The position numbers were made by a program, and so were the translations under genes. DNA of 37,331 nt from Candidatus Alcyoniella australis. GTDB taxonomy: Bacteria > Lernaellota > Lernaellaia > JAVCCG01 > Alcyoniellaceae. The notes under the pieces were generated by a model. It ran no database searches. It saw nothing but the letters and a program-made list of their open reading frames with translations, and had not been told where the DNA came from. Within the stretch, counting starts at the first letter, position 1; every line of letters starts with the position of its first letter. The stretch is from positions 1 to 37,331 of the forward strand of contig JAVCCG010000148.1 in assembly GCA_030765605.1 (NCBI GenBank), given 5' to 3'. Positions 7,990 through 16,132 of the stretch are shown piece by piece.

Positions 7990-9225
7990 GTGGGAAGTTC
8001 AACCAGTCATGAGCGCCTGAAGGCCTGCACGTTTGCGGCAGTGATGCTCGTGGCGCTGGTGTGCTTCTGCCCGGCGGCCAACGCCGACCTGACCCAGGGA
8101 ATTCGGCTGGGCGCGATGACCTTAGCCCCCTCGGTTCAATTGGCGATGCGCTTTTCGGACAACGTCTACTTCGTGCCCCAGGACTTCAAGCCGATCGACG
8201 AGACCGTGGTCCCGCAATCCAAAGAATCGGACATGATCCTCAACGCCGTGGCCGGTCTGAAACTGGCGACGGCGGTCCCATCGTTCGACGCCGAACTGGG
8301 TTACGAGCTCTATAACGACTACTACATGGGAATGGACGATCCCAACGAGGGCCACGACAAACTCAACGCGGTGAACCACACGATCAGCGGCGGCCTGGGC
8401 TACCAGGCGCCGGTGGGGTTGTTCCTGCGGCTGACCGACAGCTTCCTGATCCAGCAGGCGTTTACCCAGAGCGAGCAGTTCGTCGACTATCTTCAGGGCG
8501 AGCAGAACCACAACGAGGGCCGGCTGTTTCTCGGCTATCGCCAAGGGCCTTACAGCAACCTCTACCTTCACGGCGTTTATACCAACACCTGGGACACCTA
8601 CCGGCGTCGCGATATCTACGACCGGATGATCCATCGCGGCGAGATGGAGTTCCGCTTTAAATTCCTGCCGCGCACCGCGTTGCTGGTCAACGGCGGCGGC
8701 GGGATGAGCAACAATCCGAACTTCCCCGACTTCAACGCCACGATGTACTACGGCACGGGCGGGATCCGCGGCCAGATCACCGAGTATCTGCTGCTGACCG
8801 TGCTCGGCGGCTACGCGATGTACGATTTTGCGGCCAACGAGAATTACCAGAACTACCTTGCCAAGGCCGAGCTCGGCGCCCAGTGGGGCATGACCACCAA
8901 GGCCGCGCTGGGTTACGACCACCGTGTCGCTTTCGCCACGGACACCAACTTCTTCGTCACCGACGAGATCTACCTACGGTTCAACCGACTGTGGTTCTCG
9001 CGACTGATCTCCACGCTGTGGGCCAGCTATCAGATAAACGGCTTTTCCGAGCCGGTCTCCCGCGACGAGACATTTATCCAGGGTCGAGCCGATTTAACCT
9101 ACAAAATTCTCTTCTGGCTCTACGCGGGAGCTGGTTACAGCTTCGAGGAGAAGGTCCAAGCCGACCCTGCTGACTTCACTACGATCAGGCACGTGGGGAC
9201 GCTTCGGGCCATTGTGAAATTCTGA
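7990..9225 (+). CDS. Outer-membrane beta-barrel, probable export partner of the OPX protein
   Basis: The 411-aa protein has a signal peptide (hydrophobic about 12-27, cleavage after A-N-A at 32). The rest is alternating amphipathic strands rich in Tyr, Phe and Gly separated by polar turns. The last residue is Phe after A-I-V-K, the usual beta-signal of outer-membrane proteins. GTG 7990 is chosen because TTG 7987 would sit only one base from the GGAGG ribosome site. The stop overlaps the next ATG (TGATG), coupling it to the OPX gene. Barrels beside short OPX proteins act as the outer-membrane exit for polysaccharide in myxobacteria (WzpX/EpsX-type). The number of strands cannot be fixed by eye. 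Confidence 0.82.
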   Translation: MGSSTSHERLKACTFAAVMLVALVCFCPAANADLTQGIRLGAMTLAPSVQLAMRFSDNVYFVPQDFKPIDETVVPQSKESDMILNAVAGLKLATAVPSFDAELGYELYNDYYMGMDDPNEGHDKLNAVNHTISGGLGYQAPVGLFLRLTDSFLIQQAFTQSEQFVDYLQGEQNHNEGRLFLGYRQGPYSNLYLHGVYTNTWDTYRRRDIYDRMIHRGEMEFRFKFLPRTALLVNGGGGMSNNPNFPDFNATMYYGTGGIRGQITEYLLLTVLGGYAMYDFAANENYQNYLAKAELGAQWGMTTKAALGYDHRVAFATDTNFFVTDEIYLRFNRLWFSRLISTLWASYQINGFSEPVSRDETFIQGRADLTYKILFWLYAGAGYSFEEKVQADPADFTTIRHVGTLRAIVKF

Positions 9226-10088
9226 TGCGGCGCACAGGCCTGGTGATCTCGTTTTTCATGTTAGTGCTGTTTTGCCTTACCGTCGTGGCCCAGGACTACC
9301 GCGTGGGCCCGGGCGACGTGCTGCAGATCTGGATTTTCAACGAGGAGGACCTCAGCCGCGCCTACCAGGTGGCCCCCGACGGCAGCATCGACTTCCCGCT
9401 GGTGGGCAAGCTCGAGGCCGGCGGCCTGACCGCGGAGCAGATCAAACTCCAGCTCGTGGAGAGTTTGGGCCGGGACTTCCTGGTCAATCCCCAGGTCGAG
9501 GTGCAGGTCAAGGAGTACAACTCCCAAAAAGTCTACGTGCTCGGCGCCGTTGCCAAGCCCGGCTATTACGAGGTGCGCGGCGAGACCACGATCCTCGAGC
9601 TGATCGGCCGCGCCGGCGGAGTGACTGAGCTCGGCGGTCAGAACTACGTGCTGCTGCGCACCAGCGGTGTGCGCCAGACCGGCCCGGCCGACGCCGTGCC
9701 GCCCGACGATGCGGCCGTGGTCGATACTGTGGAGCCGATCATCATCGACTCGACCAAGCTGCTGGACCAGGGGGACGTCTCGCTCAACCTGGAACTTCGC
9801 GGCGGCGACATCCTCTACGTTCCCAAGGGGGAGGAGGTCTTTGTCTACGGCGAGGTTAAGACCCCCGGCCGCGTGACCTGGACCGACGGCCTGACCGTGC
9901 TGCGCGCTGTGAGTCTGGCCGGCGGCCCCACCCAGCTCGCGGCGACCAAGCGCGTGCAGATCATCCGCTCCGAGGCCGGCGAGCTGCGCAAGTACATGGT
10001 CAATCTCAAGGACATCAGCCGGGGCAAGGACCCCGACTTTGCGCTGATTCCGGACGACGTTGTAGTCGTTCCGCGCAGCGTGTTGTAG
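9225..10088 (+). CDS. Polysaccharide export (OPX/Wza-type) protein, short class
   Basis: The 287-aa protein has a signal peptide cleaved near V-V-A/Q-D (22/23). The polysaccharide-export domain (25-100) opens with Y-R-V-G-P-G-D-V-L and includes G-x-I-D-F-P-L-V-G. Two SLBB-like domains follow (about 102-180 and 205-283), with motifs V-Y-V-L-G-A-V-x-K-P-G and V-F-V-Y-G-E-V-K-T-P-G. There is no acceptable lipobox and no C-terminal amphipathic helix of the kind that forms the outer-membrane pore in E. coli Wza. The protein therefore probably forms a periplasmic ring that needs the adjacent barrel. It links the co-polymerase/kinase encoded next to the outer-membrane exit. Confidence 0.92.
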   Translation: MRRTGLVISFFMLVLFCLTVVAQDYRVGPGDVLQIWIFNEEDLSRAYQVAPDGSIDFPLVGKLEAGGLTAEQIKLQLVESLGRDFLVNPQVEVQVKEYNSQKVYVLGAVAKPGYYEVRGETTILELIGRAGGVTELGGQNYVLLRTSGVRQTGPADAVPPDDAAVVDTVEPIIIDSTKLLDQGDVSLNLELRGGDILYVPKGEEVFVYGEVKTPGRVTWTDGLTVLRAVSLAGGPTQLAATKRVQIIRSEAGELRKYMVNLKDISRGKDPDFALIPDDVVVVPRSVL

Positions 10089-10097
10089 GAGTTCAAG

Positions 10098-12263
10098 TTG
10101 GCGCTGCGCAGGACCGGACTCGACCTCAGGGGTTACGCCAAGATCGTGTTCAAGCGCCGTTGGACGGTGATCGCCTTCTTTACGGTGGTGGTCGCGGTGG
10201 TGCTGGTAATCAGCCTGTTGCAGACCAAGATCTACCGCGCGACGTGTACGCTGCAGATCGAGTCCGAGGCGCCCAACGTGCTCTCGATCAAGGAGATCGT
10301 CGCCCTGGGCAGCAGCAACTACTGGGAGCACAAAGAGTACTACCAGACCCAGTTCCTGATCATCCGCTCGCGGGCGATGGCCGCCAAGGTGATCGAGCGG
10401 ATGAGCCTGCGCACTGCCGACCCGTTTTTCTCCGAGATGCGCGAGCCGGAGAACAGCTTCGTGCGCATGACCGGCGTGCAGCCGATGCCCAACAGCCAGC
10501 TGGTGCTGGTGCACTTCGATCATCCCGATTCGGTGCAGGCCGCGCGGATCTGCAATGCCCTGGCCGAGACCTATCGCGACGAGAATCTCCAACGTCGGCT
10601 CAACGCCAGCAAGGAGGCCCGCGAGTGGCTCAAGGACGAGACCACCGAAATGGGCCGCCGGCTGATGGATTCCGAGACCAAGCTCCAGGAGTTCAAGGAG
10701 CTGTACGGCATCGTCAGCTTCGAGGGGCGTCAGAACGTTGTGCTCGAGGGAGTCAGTGATTTCTCGGCCGCGCTGACCGACGCCAAACGCCTGCGCATTA
10801 AAGATGAGGGGCTGTACAACGAGGCGTTGCGGGCCCGCCAGGCCGGACGCACGACGCTACTGGCGTTCCCGCCGGTAATGAAGGATCCGCTGGTGCAGTC
10901 GCTGTCGGCCGAGCGCTTCACCCTCGAGCGCGAGCGCGGCGAGCTGGCCAACCGCTACCTCGAGAAGCATCCGCTGATGGTGCGCAACCAAACCGAGCTC
11001 GAGCTGGTCGACGCGCAGCTCGATGCCCAGTTCGAGATGATCATCCGTACGATCGAGGCCGACTACAAGCTCGCGCGAAACAACGAGCGCGACATGAAAT
11101 CGGCGCTGGAGCAGTCCAAGACCGATGCGCTGGAGCTGATCCAGAAGGAGATCGACTTTCGCGTGCTCGAGCGCGACGCCAAGAGCAACCAGCAGCTGTG
11201 GGACCTGATCCAGCAGCGCTCCAAAGAGACCGCGATTTCCCAGAACCTGCAGACCAACAACGTGCGGATCGTCGATCGCGCCGAGATCCCGCGCGACCAC
11301 ATCCGTCCCAAGCGGCGGCTGAACATGATGCTCGCCGTGCTGTTCGGTCTGGTCGGCGGAATTTCGCTGGCGTTCTTCTTCGAGTTCCTGGACAACACGA
11401 TCAAGACCCAGGAAGACATCGACCACGGGATGGAGGTGCCGTTCCTGGGCGTGATTCCCAGCTTCGACACCGACGACGACGCCAACGTGCGCGAGGAGCT
11501 GTTTACCCACCGCTATCCCAAGAGCTCGATCACCGAGAGCCTGCGCGCGATTCGCACCAACATCATCTTCAGCTCGCCCGAGAAGCAGCTCCGCAACCTG
11601 CTGATCACCAGCGCCGGTCCCCAGGAGGGCAAGTCGACCACGGTGATCAACCTCGGAATCATCTTCGCCCAGAGCGGCAAGACGGTCTGCATCGTCGACT
11701 CGGATTTGCGGCGGCCGCGGATTCACCGCGCCTTCGGTTTGGAAAAGAACCTGGGCTTGACCAACCTAGTGGTCGGCGAGGCCGAGCTCGACGACGTGCT
11801 GGTGCAAAGCGATATTCCCAACCTCAGCCTGCTGCTGTGCGGCCCGATTCCGCCCAACCCCTCCGAGCTGCTGGGCTCGCCCAAAATGCTGGAGGTGGTC
11901 GACCTGCTCAACGAGCGCTTCGACCTGGTGCTGTTCGATTCGCCGCCGGTTGTGGCGGTCACCGACGCGGTGGTCCTAAGTCGGATCATGGACGGCGTGG
12001 TGCTGATCGTGAAGACCGGCAAGACCACTTTGGATATGGCGATCAAGGCCAAGAATCAGCTGGGCGATGTGGGCAGCCACATCATCGGCGCGGTGCTCAA
12101 CGACTTTAATCTGCGGGGCGAGGGCTACCGCTACTACTACTATTATTATCGTTACTATCACACCGGAGAGGATTCGAGCCCCAGGTCGCGCTCCAAGCGC
12201 CGATCGACCCGCCGCCGCGGCCCGAGCGACTCCGAACCCCCGCCACCCAGCTCGTCGGCCTAA
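10098..12263 (+). CDS. Wzc-like polysaccharide co-polymerase/BY-kinase
   Basis: The 721-aa protein joins a Wzz domain to a tyrosine autokinase. Membrane helices lie at about 17-37 and 408-430, flanking a large periplasmic coiled-coil region. The cytoplasmic kinase has Walker A G-P-Q-E-G-K-S-T (507-514), Walker A' V-C-I-V-D-S-D-L-R-R-P (530-540) and Walker B F-D-L-V-L-F-D-S-P-P (608-617). A C-terminal cluster holds nine Tyr (677, 679-684, 686, 687). It ends in an unusual Arg/Ser/Pro tail of about 30 residues. Cyclic autophosphorylation of the Tyr cluster in such kinases controls chain length and export. The start is TTG 10098 after TAGGAG. No cognate phosphatase gene is seen. Confidence 0.95.
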   Translation: MALRRTGLDLRGYAKIVFKRRWTVIAFFTVVVAVVLVISLLQTKIYRATCTLQIESEAPNVLSIKEIVALGSSNYWEHKEYYQTQFLIIRSRAMAAKVIERMSLRTADPFFSEMREPENSFVRMTGVQPMPNSQLVLVHFDHPDSVQAARICNALAETYRDENLQRRLNASKEAREWLKDETTEMGRRLMDSETKLQEFKELYGIVSFEGRQNVVLEGVSDFSAALTDAKRLRIKDEGLYNEALRARQAGRTTLLAFPPVMKDPLVQSLSAERFTLERERGELANRYLEKHPLMVRNQTELELVDAQLDAQFEMIIRTIEADYKLARNNERDMKSALEQSKTDALELIQKEIDFRVLERDAKSNQQLWDLIQQRSKETAISQNLQTNNVRIVDRAEIPRDHIRPKRRLNMMLAVLFGLVGGISLAFFFEFLDNTIKTQEDIDHGMEVPFLGVIPSFDTDDDANVREELFTHRYPKSSITESLRAIRTNIIFSSPEKQLRNLLITSAGPQEGKSTTVINLGIIFAQSGKTVCIVDSDLRRPRIHRAFGLEKNLGLTNLVVGEAELDDVLVQSDIPNLSLLLCGPIPPNPSELLGSPKMLEVVDLLNERFDLVLFDSPPVVAVTDAVVLSRIMDGVVLIVKTGKTTLDMAIKAKNQLGDVGSHIIGAVLNDFNLRGEGYRYYYYYYRYYHTGEDSSPRSRSKRRSTRRRGPSDSEPPPPSSSA

Positions 12264-12264
12264 G

Positions 12265-13206
12265 ATGTTTCTGGTCACCGGGGCCGGCGGCTTCATCGGC
12301 AGCCACATCGCGCAGGCGCTGGTCGAGCGCGGCGAACGCGTGCGCGTGCTGGACAACTTCTCCACCGGGAAACGCGCCAACCTCGAGGGCTGGTCCTCCG
12401 GCGCCGAGGTAATCCAGGGCGACCTGTGCGACCCGGACACCGTGTCCCGCGCGGTCCAGGGCGTGCGCTACGTGCTGCACCAGGCGGCGATTCCCTCGGT
12501 TCCGCGCAGCGTGGCCGACCCGTTGGGCACCAACCGTTCCAACGTCGTGGGCACGCTGACCTTGCTCGAGGCCGCGCGGGCAGCGGGCGTGGCGCGGGTG
12601 GTCTTCGCCGGATCGAGCTCGGTCTACGGCGACACGCCGCGGCTGCCCAAAATCGAGACCGAGCTGGCCGACCCGCTGAGCCCCTACGCATTGCACAAGC
12701 TGGTGGGCGAGCACTACATGCGGCTGTATTACGAGCTGTACGGCCTGTCGACTGTCAGCCTGCGCTACTTCAACGTCTTCGGCCCGCGCCAGGATCCGCT
12801 GAGCTCCTACGCGGCGGTGATCCCCAAGTTCATCCGGGCCGTGGCCGCGGGCGAGCAACCAACGATCTACGGCGACGGCCTGCAGACGCGCGACTTCACC
12901 TTTGTCGCCGAGGTCGTGCGGGCCAACCTGCTGGCTTTGACCGCCCAAGGAGTCGACGGGCTGGCGATCAACATCGCCGCGGGCCGTCAGACCAGCCTGC
13001 TCGAGCTGCTCGAGACGCTGTGCCGAATCATCGGCCGCCGGGTCGAGCCGTTGCACCAGGACGCACGCCCGGGCGACGTCAAACATTCACGAGCCGACGT
13101 GACGCGGGCGCGCGAGCTGCTGGGCTTCACGGTCGAGCAGGAGCTGGAGCAAGGTCTGGAGACAACCGTGCGCTGGCTCTGCGGCTCGGACGGCGGGACG
13201 CCCTAG
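12265..13206 (+). CDS. NAD-dependent sugar epimerase (extended SDR)
   Basis: ATG 12265, one base after the kinase stop, puts the Rossmann motif at the N-terminus as in the family; upstream in-frame codons overlap the kinase gene and are rejected. The 313-aa enzyme has G-A-G-G-F-I-G (6-12), catalytic S-S-S-V-Y (117-121) and Y-A-L-H-K (141-145). The R-Y-F-N-V-F-G-P-R-Q motif is typical of UDP-glucose/UDP-GlcNAc 4-epimerases and related dehydratases. It likely makes a nucleotide sugar (UDP-galactose, UDP-GalNAc or a uronic form) for the polymer. The exact substrate cannot be read from these motifs. Confidence 0.9.
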   Translation: MFLVTGAGGFIGSHIAQALVERGERVRVLDNFSTGKRANLEGWSSGAEVIQGDLCDPDTVSRAVQGVRYVLHQAAIPSVPRSVADPLGTNRSNVVGTLTLLEAARAAGVARVVFAGSSSVYGDTPRLPKIETELADPLSPYALHKLVGEHYMRLYYELYGLSTVSLRYFNVFGPRQDPLSSYAAVIPKFIRAVAAGEQPTIYGDGLQTRDFTFVAEVVRANLLALTAQGVDGLAINIAAGRQTSLLELLETLCRIIGRRVEPLHQDARPGDVKHSRADVTRARELLGFTVEQELEQGLETTVRWLCGSDGGTP

Positions 13207-13227
13207 AGCGGCGGCGCGAGGAGCAAA

Positions 13228-14754
13228 TTGTCCCAGACGCAGCAGCAGACCGGACCTGCGAAGCCGACCCCTGAACAGGAGAAGTTGGGCCGGATAACGG
13301 TCTGGGTGCTGGCCTGCTTGGTGCTGCTCGCACCGCTGCCCTTCGGCTCGATCCAGGGTGTGTACTGGCAGCTGGTCTGCGGCGCGGTGCTGGCCCTGGC
13401 CCTGGCCTGGATGTGGCGCGCCCTGCTCAGTCCGGCCGACCAACCGGCGTTTCCGCCCTCGGTTTTCAAGGTGCCGCGGGCGACGTTCGCGCCGTTCTTC
13501 GTGATCCCGGCGATCCACCTGATCCAACTGATACCTCTGCCGCGCTTTTTACTGCGGCTGATCTCGCGCGGGTCTGAGGGCTTTTTGGCGGCGGCCAACT
13601 CCGAGGCATTGTTCGGCACCATCAGCCTCGCCCCGGACCAGACCGTGCGCGCGCTGCTGCTCAGCTCGGCCTGCGCCGCCTGCGTGGTACTGGCAGCCCG
13701 GGGCGTATATAAGCGCAAGCAGATCATGGCGCTGTTCATCGTGTTTATCGTCGGTGGTGTGTTCCAGGCGGTCTACGGCATGACCGAGCGCTTCACCGGC
13801 CACGACTATGTGATGTGGTACGCCAAGCACAACTACCTGGAAAGCGCCACAGGCACGTTCATCAACCGCAACCACTTCGCCGCGGCCCTCGAGCTGGCCC
13901 TGGGTGCCGCGTTCGGGATGATCGTCTACCGCATCATCCGTTCCCAGGACCGCAAGACCGAGCGCTCGTGGGGCTTCCCCGAGCGAGTGATCGTGCTCTG
14001 CGTGGCTGCGCTGATGATCCTCGGCGGGCTGATCGCCAGCCTGTCGCGGGCCGGGATCGCGGCGGCGCTGATCGCGATTATCTGTGTCGGCGTCGGGCTG
14101 GGGCTGGTGCGCTCGCGGCGCGCAGTGATTTTGGCCACGCTGGTGCTGCTGCTGGGCACGATGGGCTTCGCGTTGTGGATCGGCAATCAGCCGCTGGCCC
14201 AGCGCATCGGCGACGTGCCCGAGGAGATCACCGAGGAGACCGGGCGCTTCGCGGTCTGGCGCGACACGGCCAAGTCGTACAGCGAATTCGCGGTTTTTGG
14301 CAGCGGCGGCGGGACGTTCGAGCAGGTGTTCATGCGCTTCCGTTCGCCGCAGATCGGCTGGCGTTACGACCACGCACACAACGAGTTTTTAGAGGACCGC
14401 GTCGAGACCGGGATTCTCGGCGTACTGGCGCGGATCGTCGGATTGTTCGCGGTGTTCCTCACCGTCGGTCGACTGTTGGCCATGCGTCACAGCCGACTGG
14501 CTCGGGCCCTGGCCACCGGCGGCCTGGTTGGGTGCTCGGCGGTAGTGTTCCACGCGATGTTCGACTTCCCCTGGCGCATGCCGGCCGTGGCGTTGCAGTT
14601 CCATATTCTGCTCGGGCTGACGATCTCCGCTGCCAGCCAGCGGATCGAGGCCGAGAGCATCCGCGTCAAGCGTCGGCACAGCCGCAGCAGCCACAGCAGC
14701 CGCAGCAGCCACAGTAGCCACAGCGGTCGCAGCAGCCGGAGCGGCAGCCGATGA
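13228..14754 (+). CDS. O-antigen polymerase/ligase-family membrane protein (Wzy-like 1)
   Basis: The 508-aa polytopic protein has about ten to twelve hydrophobic segments and a large periplasmic loop. The loop contains H-A-H-N-E (382-386), the HN-centred motif of the Wzy/WaaL O-antigen polymerase-ligase family. TTG 13228 follows GAGGAG. The last 27 residues are a repetitive Ser/Arg/His tail. In this locus it most likely polymerises lipid-linked repeat units in the periplasm, although ligase activity cannot be excluded. The stop overlaps the next start (ATGA). A second protein of the same family is encoded at 24727-26247. Confidence 0.87.
   Translation: MSQTQQQTGPAKPTPEQEKLGRITVWVLACLVLLAPLPFGSIQGVYWQLVCGAVLALALAWMWRALLSPADQPAFPPSVFKVPRATFAPFFVIPAIHLIQLIPLPRFLLRLISRGSEGFLAAANSEALFGTISLAPDQTVRALLLSSACAACVVLAARGVYKRKQIMALFIVFIVGGVFQAVYGMTERFTGHDYVMWYAKHNYLESATGTFINRNHFAAALELALGAAFGMIVYRIIRSQDRKTERSWGFPERVIVLCVAALMILGGLIASLSRAGIAAALIAIICVGVGLGLVRSRRAVILATLVLLLGTMGFALWIGNQPLAQRIGDVPEEITEETGRFAVWRDTAKSYSEFAVFGSGGGTFEQVFMRFRSPQIGWRYDHAHNEFLEDRVETGILGVLARIVGLFAVFLTVGRLLAMRHSRLARALATGGLVGCSAVVFHAMFDFPWRMPAVALQFHILLGLTISAASQRIEAESIRVKRRHSRSSHSSRSSHSSHSGRSSRSGSR
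14677..14750 (+). repeat. Imperfect 18-bp tandem repeat, Ser/Arg/His-coding
   Basis: The 3' end of the first polymerase gene is built from imperfect copies of an 18-bp unit that encodes S-R-S-S-H-S, decaying towards the stop codon. It is in frame and protein-coding, so it is a low-complexity tail rather than an array with spacers. Such repeats can change length by slippage. Confidence 0.75.
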
Positions 14755-16112
14755 GGCGCAAGCGTTGGATCGCGTTGGGCGTGTTGTTGTGCGCGGTACT
14801 GGTGCTGCGCGCTTTGACAGGCGCCTCGGCCGACGTGGCGGGCATGCTGGCGCGCCATACAGCGCGCAGCGCCGTGTTGGAAAATCCCGACGACCTGCTG
14901 CACCTGGCGCGGCTGTGCGAGATTCAACAGCAGCTCAATCCGCTGGACTCCCAGCCGCACTATCGCCGAGCCAAGGCGCTGCACCTGCTGGCGATGAGCT
15001 TTCCCCCGAACAGCGACACGGCGGCCGAGGTCTTCGGACTGGCATTGGGACCGGGGGTCGATCCGCAGATCGCTTTGCTCGACGAGGCGATCCGCGAGTA
15101 CGGCAGCGCCTCGCGCCTCGACCTGGGCCAGACCGCAGCCCTGCGCTGGAGCGCCTGGGCGCTGTGGGATAAGGCGACCATCGATCGCGCCCACGCGGCT
15201 GCGCTGCGCGAGCAGGCACTTTTACAGATGCTGGCCGCAGCCTGGATCGGCCCCACCGAGGTGCCGGTGATTCTCGATTTTGGCGACATCAACCTGATGA
15301 TGGGCGACGAAGAACACCTGCGTCGCGCCAAGGGAGCCTACTCCCGGGCCATGCTGTGCCAGGACGTTGTGCCGCACGTCAGCGACAAACTGCTGGAGCT
15401 GCCCGGAGGATTTTTCCACGTTACCGACGTACTGCCCGAGGATCCAAAGCTCTATCGGGAGTTATCGGACATCCTCTTTATCCGCGGACGGATCGCCGAG
15501 GCGGCCGAGGCCTGGCGCATCGCCTCGCAGCTTCGCGGCCGGACCTCGCCGCAGCACTACAGCGACAACCTGCTGTCCAATCCCGGTTTCGAAGATCAGC
15601 TCGGCGACTGGTTCCACGACTGGCACGTGCTGCCGCAGGTCGGTGTGGTTGTGGATCTTACCCAGACCGTGAGCTACGCGGGGCGCAGTTCGTTGATGAT
15701 CAAGCTGATGCCCGGACCGCAGAACTACTATCACGTGTTTCAGCGCGTGCCGATCGAGGGCGGCGCGCGCTACGAGCTGCGCGGCTGGATCAAGGGCGAG
15801 GACTTCGCACCGATGGTCGAGCTCGGCCTAGAGGTAATCCATCCCGCGGGGTTCCAACGCTTTATCTCCGCCAGCCGAGTCAAGCCCGACGACGGATCCT
15901 GGGTGCCGTTGGAGTTGAGTTTTCAGGCCCCGGAGGACGTCACCTGGATGGTCGTACGGCTGCGCCGCTTTGACCCCGGCGACATTTCGCTGCTCGGCGG
16001 GACGATCTACGTGGACGAACTTTTACTGACGCGGATGCCTGACCCCGAGCCTCCGGACGAGCCGCAGCAGCCCGCGGACGAGGCGCCCTCTGCGCCGGAG
16101 GACCGGAGCTGA
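14751..16112 (+). CDS. Membrane-anchored protein with helical repeats and C-terminal jelly-roll-like domain
   Basis: The 453-aa protein starts at an ATGA overlap. It has an uncleaved-looking N-terminal membrane anchor (about 5-23). A helical, TPR-like region follows (45-265, e.g. H-Y-R-R-A-K-A-L-H). The C-terminal domain (273-427) begins L-L-S-N-P-G-F-E-D and has S-Y-A-G-R-S-S-L-M-I-K, Y-E-L-R-G-W-I-K and Y-V-D-E-L-L-L. Those phrases are typical of CBM4/9-like carbohydrate-binding or discoidin-like beta-sandwiches. A Pro/Glu tail ends it. It may bind the growing polymer in the periplasm, next to the polymerase. No catalytic domain is visible. Confidence 0.75.
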   Translation: MRRKRWIALGVLLCAVLVLRALTGASADVAGMLARHTARSAVLENPDDLLHLARLCEIQQQLNPLDSQPHYRRAKALHLLAMSFPPNSDTAAEVFGLALGPGVDPQIALLDEAIREYGSASRLDLGQTAALRWSAWALWDKATIDRAHAAALREQALLQMLAAAWIGPTEVPVILDFGDINLMMGDEEHLRRAKGAYSRAMLCQDVVPHVSDKLLELPGGFFHVTDVLPEDPKLYRELSDILFIRGRIAEAAEAWRIASQLRGRTSPQHYSDNLLSNPGFEDQLGDWFHDWHVLPQVGVVVDLTQTVSYAGRSSLMIKLMPGPQNYYHVFQRVPIEGGARYELRGWIKGEDFAPMVELGLEVIHPAGFQRFISASRVKPDDGSWVPLELSFQAPEDVTWMVVRLRRFDPGDISLLGGTIYVDELLLTRMPDPEPPDEPQQPADEAPSAPEDRS

Positions 16113-16132
16113 GCCGGGACGGGCAGACACCC

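Noticed and set aside
9261-10592. 443-codon minus-strand frame
   Set aside because: It lies antisense across the OPX and kinase genes, whose domains are clear; the His/Gln/Asp-rich translation is typical of a shadow.
14677-14750. Possible CRISPR-like array
   Set aside because: The units are in-frame 18-bp coding repeats without spacers inside a membrane-protein gene.
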